Assembly: GCA_023055425.1 (NCBI GenBank)
Contig: JALGPY010000004.1
Span: 17,011,718-17,075,717 of the forward strand
DNA: 64,000 nt
Origin: Linanthus parryae
Lineage: Eukaryota > Streptophyta > Magnoliopsida > Ericales > Polemoniaceae
Direction: 5' to 3'
Shown here: positions 56,687 to 64,000 of the stretch, piece after piece
How positions within the stretch are numbered: the stretch's first letter is position 1
Layout: every line of letters starts with the position of its first letter
Position numbers and translations under genes: made by a program
The notes under the pieces: generated by a model
The model's database searches: none
What the model saw: the letters and a program-made list of their open reading frames with translations, nothing else
What the model was told of the DNA's origin: nothing

Positions 56687-57963
56687 TGAAGGGAGGCAAA
56701 TCCCTGGACAAGTTCGATTGCATGTCTGCTATACCGATTGAAGCTAGTTTCAACGTGAACGCTAGAGACCCTACTAGGCGGAATTAGGGTTCATACCTGC
56801 GTCCAAGCTATCTGATGTAGGTCTGAAACGCTCCGGATCTTCTCCCGTATTCCTCAAGTTCCTCCTGGATGCAAGTGTGGGCTTGCTGCTTCCAGAATCC
56901 TTCTTGGACTCCAGACAAATTGCTCTCACTCTCGAAACCCTAGATTTCGTGTGTATCTGAAGCATTCGAATTCTGAAGAGTAAGGAGGCTTATATAGGCT
57001 ACGGGAGGGACCTGGAGGAGAAAATACGAATCAGGCTCCTAACTTTATTAGGACTTCTAGTTCAACCCGAACCTAGCCCGAATAAAGTTAATAACAGTTA
57101 GTACCACTAAGTAACTGTTATTGCACTCCTGTCCATATTCTCAAAAACTAATATTTCGAGCTCCTGTTATTAAATACTTGTTATCTCCCCATGTTAAGAT
57201 TACAGATATACGTCAATTAAATTAATTACTGACTATTCATTTAATCGACCTCTTCCAAATTCCTTGATCCTTACCACTTAACTTATTTGATATGTCCAGA
57301 TTACCAAGTAATCTACCTGCAGGGTTTGACATAATCGGAACTTATAAGCTTCATCAAGGGGATATCATCAATCCCATTACCGGGACATGGATTCCTTCGA
57401 TATATATTTACACCATGGACTCAATAGTATCACCCAACTCATCGAGGTTATTGATTCCATAAGAATCTCACTCACTTGACTTGTCAAAGCAATAACTACT
57501 AAACACATGTGCACATTGACTATCTAAGGTTTAAGAGCATAAGTAATCATAATAACCATGAGACATAGCTTGTCTTATTATGTCAGTACAAAGACAATGA
57601 TCTCAACTTGGTCCTGTTCAATATACACAAAGCATACTAGCACATTGAGTTGAAACTATAGTATGAACTATACTGTTTCCTGTAGCCAAGACAGACCTAC
57701 TAAAACAATGTGCTACAAGCGTTCCGATGGTTTTTCTAATTCCATCTAGATTGTGAACTCACTTATTTCACTCCACAAGAACCGAAGATAAGATCTTCTG
57801 TGTGTAAGCTAGACTCTACACACCAGATCTTCTACTATGTAGAACAATAGACAACTATGCACAATAATCATATAATGCAAAAACATTTCCCAAAACCATT
57901 CTCATAAATATCAAATCATATAATCCAATAGAAAAAGCATGGATTTTAGTATTCAATCCAACA
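56687..57963 (-). repeat. Element F 5' LTR
   Basis: 1277 bp and uninterrupted, so it is the reference for the split 3' LTR. In element sense it starts TGTTGGATTGAATACTAAAA. Confidence 0.92.
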
Positions 57964-57968
57964 GCTGG
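57964..57968. repeat. Target-site duplication of element F (right)
   Basis: GCTGG, against GCTAG at 32540-32544. Confidence 0.8.
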
Positions 57969-58328
57969 TTCCTTCAAATTTCACCACAAGCTTATCCCAG
58001 ATCTCCTTGGCAGTCTTGCAACCTGAGATCATGTTAAACTCATCTTCGCTCAAAGCACAATATAAGAGATTCATAGCTTTATAATTTTGGAAAATTGTTC
58101 TAACTCAGAAGAGGAGAGAGTGTCTTCAGATTTGGGAGTTCTAATCCCATCTTTCTCTGTGTAAAAAGTATAAGGACCATTCTGAATCATAGTCAAGAGT
58201 TCCATATCTTGATCAATGATGAACATTTTCATCAAAGCTTTCCAGTGGACAAAATTGTCTCCACAGAAGAGAGGAGGTCTGTTAGCAGCTCTTCCCTGAG
58301 AGAAACCACCATCACCTACAGTACTCAT
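57969..58328 (-). pseudogene. Element D gag, N-terminal part
   Basis: MSTVGDGGFSQGRAANRPPL, then FCGDNFVHWKALMKMFI, the usual start of Sirevirus gag. A frameshift near 58075 leads to the readable NLLYCALSEDEFNMISGCKT and ...WDKLVVKFEGT. This continues at 32539 with SKVKQTK after 25.4 kb of inserted DNA. Confidence 0.88.
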
Positions 58329-58365
58329 AATCGCGAGATGGTTAAGTCAATGCAGTGATACAAGC

Positions 58366-58377
58366 TCTGATACCAAT
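58366..58377 (-). promoter_or_regulatory. Primer-binding site of element D (initiator tRNA-Met)
   Basis: On the minus strand TTGGTATCAGAGC follows the LTR end. This is the canonical copia primer site. Confidence 0.9.
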
Positions 58378-59446
58378 TGAAGGGGTGTACAGTAGGTAGA
58401 AATACAGGATCAATACTCTAGAAGGGGGGTTGAATAGAGTATGCGAACTATTGCTAAACATGCAAGAAGTGTGGATTCAAAAGATTTGTAAAGTGATTCA
58501 AGGCCTTGAAATGAGTTTCAATCCCTTGGAATGAAAACTCTTGGAGTATAAAAATACAAGTCTATTTTCGAAGGCCTTGAAATGAGTTTCAAACCCTTGA
58601 AATGAAACTATTTTGAATGCTGCAAAAGTTCTAAGTATGGAACTGAAAAGTAAATGCAAGAGGCACAAGATATATAAAGTTCAGTCCACTTGGACCTACG
58701 TCTCTACCTCGGGGATCTTCTCCCTGCAGGATTTTCAACACAATTTTTATTAATCCACAGCTAAGCCCTAGATCTCAAGCACAGAGAGATGCTTACTCTG
58801 TTACAGCTTGTGGTTCTCACTAACCTATCTAGTACTTGCTCTAGCTATCTGATTAACTACGAATTCTCTATTGTTCAACTTGAACAATCCTTGAGAATAG
58901 AAACTAGAAGTATTATCAAAATGATATACAAATGAAGTTCAGAAGAGAAGAGCACTAGACTGAATCTGCAGTGAGTATGGAGTGTTCTTAAGATGCTTGG
59001 ATTGAGTGAAATGAATCTGCTTCTTTGGTGCTTGTCAATCCTTGAATGTTTTTGAGTGTCTCTTCTAATTGTCCCGTTCAATGCTTCAGATTTCCCTCCT
59101 TTTATAGAGAAGTTTGAATTGCAGATCTTCAGAATCTTCTCATAACAAACTTCCCTATTTTGTAGCTTCAACTTTGACTTCTCTAACAGCTTCTCCAACG
59201 GATAGTTGACTAATATCTTCAATGATACTGATTTGATCTTGTATGAACAGCTGTTAGGAAACTTCCAAACACAGCAGGATTGATCACAGAATCAATTCAT
59301 CACATAATTTTCTTTCCTGCAAAACTCACGTTAGAAAACAAATCCTGAAGAAAGGAAAGAAAACTTCCCTACAAAACTGAGTCAAACAGATGATATTAGA
59401 TACTGTAAACTGTGTCAAAATACTTTGTCTTTCATCATCAAGTATC

Positions 59447-59922
59447 CATAGTTAGTAAAATACGGGACGAAAATAAATCGTGGTAGGTACGTACGTGTAG
59501 TATACAATTTTATGAATACATTAGTAAAAATTCGGTTTAAAAATACGGGATTTTATTAATTCGAGTATTCTATACGTACGTGTATAATTCGTATACTAGT
59601 TATTCATTTGGAACTAAAAATACGGGTGCATTTCTTAGTATTTTAGCATATATAATGAGTTATTTGTGTGCCACATTGCCATCTTTTCATATTTTTATCA
59701 AATATTTAAAAATAATTTGTACAACATGTACTCATTTGTTTATCATTTTTTATAAATATACTATTTACTCATCTGAACACATTACTTACTTTACTTATGT
59801 AAAATAATATCAAACTATTTATGATCAAAACTTTTATAAGAAAAAGCTACTGCGCATTCCCTAATCTTAAGCTTTAATTATTTTGAAAATTAATAGTGTA
59901 ACACATAAGACTAAATATGCAT

Positions 59923-59965
<43 letters not shown>

Positions 59966-60361
59966 GTTGTTTCAACTTAAAATTAAAAAAAATATATATA
60001 TAATAAATTCTTGTAAATCTTTATACTAATAAATATTTATAATAAATAAAATATTATTCTCTTCACTATTATTCTTTCAAAAAAATTATAATAAAGAAAT
60101 AGTAAGAAAATATTTAATAACAACTAAAAACTGTAACATCTAATATTTTGGATGACAATTTATTCGCAGAATTTTGTATGGAAGAAGTTTTATTCGAAAG
60201 TATTATACGTTAAAACGTTAAATACCAGTATTAAACTTTTTTGGTCAAAGATTCGAGTATTTTTCATTAGGTCCAGCAATAGTACGAAATACATAAGTAT
60301 TTTTCATTTATACGTACGGACGGGTATTAATCGGAAAAAGTCTGAGTATTTACTAACTAGG
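59447..60361. mobile_element. hAT-like non-autonomous DNA transposon
   Basis: 915 bp flanked by the exact 8-bp duplication CAAGTATC (59439-59446 and 60362-60369). The empty site is preserved in the other LTR (CATCAAGTATCAACTAAT, about 26526). Ends are CATAGTTAGTAAA and TTTACTAACTAGG, imperfect terminal inverted repeats. Subterminal TACGTACG motifs recur (about 59487, 59574, 60311). An 8-bp duplication is characteristic of hAT. No transposase; very AT-rich interior with a (CA)n tract. Confidence 0.85.
59922..59961. repeat. (CA)n microsatellite inside the hAT-like element
   Basis: About 20 CA dinucleotides ending ACACATATAG. Confidence 0.95.
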
Positions 60362-60409
60362 CAAGTATCAACTAATATACACAGGGGTTTAAGAATTTAA
60401 TCAAGATCA

Positions 60410-61275
60410 GAAACTCCCCCTAAGTTCATGCATATAAGGCACATTCAGTTTTAAGGCTTTGAAGCTGTTTCACGGCCTTCAATTAGACTAGCTATTTCAA
60501 GTCTTGAAACTGAATTGAAAACTGAATTGAACTTACAAACTCCCCCTTGTTGAAAGACAAAACCACAATCTTTTTTATACTATGATTCTGCAAAAAAAAA
60601 CTCATTGGCATATAGTATAGTCAAATATAGCACATGATATCCAATATAAATCCAACTTATTATAGTACATAACATCAAAGTTCAGATAATTCTATTGACC
60701 AAAACCAGGTCAGATGTCCTAGTAATCAGATAAGTAAAATGAATAAAAACCTAATTATTCTCCCCATTTTTCACTTTCATAAAAAAAGAATGATAAGATG
60801 TTGGATCAGAGTTTTTGGAAAGATTTTTGAAAGACTGTTTGAAAAGATAAAATTTTCAAGACTTTGAAAAGGATTTCAAGACTTTTAAAAGGAGAAGATA
60901 GAGTAGGCAAGAGTTAAGGGTTTGGGTCATCATTTCCTTGCTTCTCTACATCTTCTTCCTGACTATTTCCCTCATCATCATCAGCTTGTTCTTCTTTCTG
61001 TTGAGCCACAACAACATCTTCAATGATTGAGCTTATGGTCTTGATCACACTGTTGAACAGGAAGGTTAACCCTTCTAAAGCTTTCCTTCCATGTTTCATT
61101 TTCTTCTTTACAAAAGACCTTTTTTTTAAAACTGAAGATTTTTCTTATGATCTTTTCTTCCAGTTTCCAGGCTAGATTCTAAATCAGCTTATTGAAGTTC
61201 TCTCCCCCTTTTTGCCCTTATTTGATAAAGGATAGGTTTCATATGAGCTTGAAGTTCCATCTGAATCCGAGTCTT
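60410..61275 (-). mobile_element. Second Sirevirus D copy: 3' region only
   Basis: Aligns with 26580-27471 (polypurine runs near 60413, 60541 and 60762; AACCAGGTCAGATGTCCTAG; GTTAAGGGTTTGGGTCATCA). It lies outside the 5' LTR of D, so D was an LTR-sharing tandem. It breaks off at GAGTCTT (61275) where element H starts. Confidence 0.85.
60914..61099 (-). pseudogene. Sirevirus extra 3' frame, C-terminal part
   Basis: MKHGRKALEGLTFLFNSVIK, ISSIIEDVVVAQQKEEQADD and a very acidic end. A better preserved version of the region at about 27120-27290 in D, where stops interrupt it. The N-terminus is missing here. No membrane segment visible. Confidence 0.55.
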
Positions 61276-61280
61276 ACCAC

Positions 61281-61895
61281 ATGAGTGGAAATGAGAAGAT
61301 GTTGGATCTGTTGTGCATGATAGAGGATGACCTCATGAGGTTGTTCGAAAAATTTTCCACTGCGAAGGAGATGTGGGAATCGATAACAGACAAATATAGA
61401 TCCACCTCTTCCACTAATATGTGTGTCTTCAACATGAGATTTGACTCATATCACAAGAAACCACAGCACTCAATGACACATCATTTGAGAGAACTTTATC
61501 CGATGAGCAACAAGTAAAAGTTGTGTTGTGATCTTGCCACGCTCATGGGATATCATGAAAAAAAGGGGACACATAATCCGGATGTCAAAACATTTGAGGA
61601 TATCAAACGTCACATGTTGATGGAATTTGAGGGAATAGATGTGTCTAAGACAACCAGCCAGGTATTGTTGGCAGAAGCTCCCCATACCAAGGCACATAAG
61701 CCTCGAGGCAATGGGAAGAGAGCGGATAAAGATGCTAAGGGCAAGGGCAAACCTATTAAGGGCCCCAATATCAAAAAGGCTAAAGGAGTCGAAGAGTCAG
61801 AAATTGGCAAAGGTATAATGTTACAACTGTCTAAAAGAATGGATAATTTGCTCGTGATTGCACTGAGCCAAAGGTATGCCATAATCCAACTATGA
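61281..61895 (+). pseudogene. Element H gag fragment
   Basis: LMRLFEKFSTAKEMWESITD and MRFDSYHKKPQHSMTHHLRE (UBN2-type gag), frameshift near 61515, then LMEFEGIDVSKTTSQVLLAE and a lysine-rich stretch (GKGKPIKGPNIKKAK). The zinc knuckle is not readable. Confidence 0.82.
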
Positions 61896-61921
61896 CTGTT
61901 TTGTTACTAGTGAGGTAGTTA

Positions 61922-63160
61922 TTGCTGATTCTCCTCATTGTTGGTTGTAGATGCATGTATTATCGGCGGGTACCAGCTGGCAATAGAAGGGTGTACATGG
62001 GGGACAACACTTTCGTTAATGTGCAAGGTCTTGGCATGTATCATCTAAATTTGAAGTCTCGAAAGAAGCTTGTTCGTCATGACGTTCTATACGCACATGA
62101 TGCATGCAAGAACCTTATTTCTGTTTCTAAGCTTCTAGATTTGGATAATAGACTTGTTTTTTTTTTTTGGAGGGGGGGTAGAGTTGACAAACTGTTTTAT
62201 GGCGATACTTTTTCTGGAACTGGTAATATTTCTCATGGGTTGTTTTATTTAGACAATCTTACTTCTCGTATAAGTAATGTTTCTGAATCTTTTTTGTTCA
62301 TTAGATATTCTAGTGATGAAACCGGTTCCACTAAATGTAATGCTAGATTAGGAAATGATAGAATGAACAGGCTCTCTAGAACAGGCCTGCTAGGAAAGTT
62401 GCCCAAGATCTCATTACATGTATGTGAGTCTTGCCTTGCAGGAAAGGCTAAACAAAAGCAATTTTGGTAAAGTAGTAAGGACAACTGAGCCTTTACAACT
62501 CATTCATTTTGATTTTTGTGGTCCATTAAATGTTAGAGTTATACATGGTGCTCTCTATTTCTTGACATTTGTAGATGATCATACGTGTTTCGGATATGTG
62601 TACTTGATGCCACATGAAACTGATCCACTAGAGTGCTTCAGAAGGTTTCTACTAGAAATAGAGAACCAACTAGACAGGATAGTAAAATATCTTAGGGAAA
62701 AACGAGGCCGTGATTATCTATTTAAGCAGTTTAAGGAGCTCTGTGAATCAATGAAATAGTCAGGCATTTGACCATTCCCTTCACACCGCAACAAAATGGT
62801 GTAGGAAAGAAAAAATAGGACACTGCTAGAAATGGTTTGTAGTATGATGGCGTGTAAAAGTTTGCTCGTCTCCTACAGGGGATACATATTAATGACTGTC
62901 GCTTACATACTCAATTTTGTGCCCACCAAGTTTGTAGCTACAACCCCCTATGATATGTGGACCAAAATGGAACCTGAATTAGGTCACCTTAGGCCATGGG
63001 GATTGGAAGCATATGTACGAACTAATTTCCATATATACGGGAAGTTGAGCCCTAGAGCGAAGAAATTTATCTTCATCCGCTACTCAGAGCATTCTAAGGG
63101 TTACGTATTCATAGCGCAACAACCGGATGGCAGTCTAACTAAAATGGAGTCGCGGTAAAT
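61922..63160 (+). pseudogene. Element H protease/integrase fragment
   Basis: 61922-62470: protease to pre-integrase (VYMGDNTFVNVQGLGMYHL, LVRHDVLYAHDACKNLISVS, VCESCLAGKAKQKQF). 62418-62759: integrase core (HFDFCGPLNVRVIHGALYFL, FVDDHTCFGYVYLM). 62832-63158: integrase end (ATTPYDMWTKMEPELGHLRP, KKFIFIRYSEHSKGYVFI). The central catalytic region is lost to frameshifts. Confidence 0.85.
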
Positions 63161-64000
63161 TGAATTTCTTGAAAGAGATTTTCCTAGTCAGGAAGAGGTT
63201 TGTGGAGATACAAGTCTCTACAAAAAAAGAGGAACCCATGGATGACACTCCGTCCCTAGCTAATCCTGATAAAGTAATTCATATGGATCCTTTGGATAGT
63301 TGAAGTGACTTTCCTAGGGAACATTCCATCAAAGAGGATGATAGTAATGATGTTCCCTCTTTGCAAAGGAGCACTCGTGGGAACGAACCCCATCAAAAAT
63401 TTACATCGAAGGGGAGGCCATGTTGGTCACCTTGCATGATGATCATGAACATAGGACATTGTCTCGGACTCTATCATCACCTAACAAGAAGGAATGGGAT
63501 GTTTCTTTAAAAGAAGAGTTGGAGTCTATGAGGACCAGCCGTGTTTGGGACTTGGTTGACTTGCCCCTCGTACATAGGGTCATTGGAAACAAGTGGGATT
63601 TCAAGGTCAAGCAAAAAGGCAGATGGAAGCGTAGAAAGGCATAAAGCTCGCTTAGTGGCGAAAGGCTACACCCAACAACAGGGTGTGGACTATGAAGAAA
63701 CATTCTCCCTAGGTGAGATTTGCGTCTATCCGCCTTATTTTGGTAATAGTAGAAAACATGGACTTGAAGCTACATCAAATGGATGTAAAGACATTGTTTC
63801 TCAATGGTGAAATCAACGAGGAGATCTATATGACTAAGCCAAAAAGGCTTTGAGACACATGTTCAGGAGCACAAAGTGTGCGAACTGGCTAAGTCCGTAT
63901 AGGAAGTGGTATTTGAAATTCCATAAAGACATTGTTATGTATGGGCTTACAATGATCGATGAGGATCATTGTGTACGTCAAGCGCTCCAAAAAAAGTTTT
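63161..64000 (+). pseudogene. Element H reverse transcriptase start (runs off the window)
   Basis: 63420-63644 ([38 protein letters not shown]), frameshift, then 63630-63740 ([29 protein letters not shown]) and further broken pieces (MDVKT-like, GEINEEIYM). The YVDD motif is not reached in readable form. Confidence 0.85.

Larger units (their letters stand above)
32545..57963 (-). mobile_element. Element F: Ty1/copia inserted in the gag of element D
   Basis: Minus orientation. 5' LTR 56687-57963 (1277 bp). 3' LTR split by element E into 32545-33047 and about 50635-51395 (1264 bp together). LTR ends on the plus strand are TGAAGGGAGG and TTCAATCCAACA. Internal genes are gag, a decayed protease/integrase, and a long RT-RNaseH frame. 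PPT-like TTATTGGGAGAT directly precedes the 3' LTR in element sense. The RT type (YVDDILVIGN, WQMDVKTTFLNGSLDE) is not Sirevirus and fits the Tork/TAR-like copia group; I cannot decide which. Confidence 0.92.
58378..60409 (-). repeat. Element D 5' LTR (interrupted)
   Basis: 1109 bp after removal of the 915-bp insert and one 8-bp duplication. Carries AAGGCCTTGAAATGAGTTTCA motifs near 58500 and 58570. Confidence 0.9.
25471..61275 (-). mobile_element. Element D: Sirevirus (Ty1/copia) carrying nested insertions
   Basis: Minus orientation. Left (3') LTR 25471-26579, 3' untranslated/extra-gene region 26580-28290, pol and gag 28294-32539, insertion F 32545-57963, N-terminal gag and primer site 57969-58377, LTR 58378-60409 (interrupted by a hAT-like element), then a further 3' region of the same family (60410-61275). 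Both LTRs are exactly 1109 bp once the hAT-like insert and one copy of its duplication are removed. RT motif YVDDILFGATN, several polypurine runs, an extra 3' reading frame and repeated CAAGGC[CT]TTG palindromes all point to the Sirevirus genus. The extra 3' region outside the 5' LTR shows that D was part of a tandem array. Confidence 0.9.
61276..64000 (+). mobile_element. Element H: decayed Ty1/copia, incomplete at both ends
   Basis: Plus orientation; starts inside gag at the break of D and runs past the window. No LTR seen. Different from D and F at protein level. Confidence 0.85.

Overview
This is a repeat-dense piece of a flowering-plant nuclear genome, very probably a dicot. It has no operons, cellular genes or RNA genes. 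It holds plant LTR-retrotransposon lineages (Ty3/gypsy Tat, Ty1/copia Sirevirus, other copia), a solo LTR, a hAT-like DNA element, microsatellites and GT-AG introns. I could not support any intact host protein gene. The species cannot be named from the sequence.

Layout. 1-4921: diverged intergenic DNA with a (TG)n tract, local duplications, a hairpin and a copia solo LTR (about 2484-3901). 4922-20635: a complete, very young Tat-type gypsy element (element A, minus strand). It has 645-bp LTRs that differ at one base, a perfect 5-bp target duplication, a primer site matching tRNA-Trp, and open gag-protease and pol frames separated by one in-frame UGA. On the opposite strand it carries a spliced plant-mobile-domain gene. 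20636-22490: intergenic DNA with a cluster of hairpins. 22491-25150: a 5'-truncated Sirevirus (element C, plus strand). 25471-61275: a nest. Sirevirus D (minus) is interrupted inside gag by copia element F (minus, 32545-57963). The 3' LTR of F is in turn interrupted by gypsy element E (plus, 33048-50634), an older relative of A. The 5' LTR of D also holds a 915-bp hAT-like insertion (59447-60361). 61276-64000: a decayed copia (element H, plus) that runs off the window.

Two members of the nest are tandem arrays that share an LTR: E is LTR-internal-LTR-internal(truncated), and D is internal(truncated)-LTR-internal-LTR. Removing the insertions in order restores the 5-bp duplication around F (one base diverged), equal LTR lengths for D (1109 and 1109 bp) and a continuous gag reading for D, so the order D, then F, then E is well supported.

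The most interesting part is the roughly 7-8 kb between pol and the 3' LTR in elements A and E. It holds (i) an antisense gene with one 5'UTR intron and five coding introns at matching positions in both elements, (ii) a second antisense TATA-led unit with a conserved short reading frame, (iii) an array of small hairpins whose stems co-vary and whose only imperfect pairs are G-U on the element-sense strand, and (iv) three hairpins next to the pol stop with a near-constant CCATAT loop and changing but complementary stems. Antisense extra genes and 3' tandem repeats are known in the Tat lineage; I do not know of a description of the covarying hairpins. The LTRs of A also carry five W-box cores spaced 9-10 bp apart.
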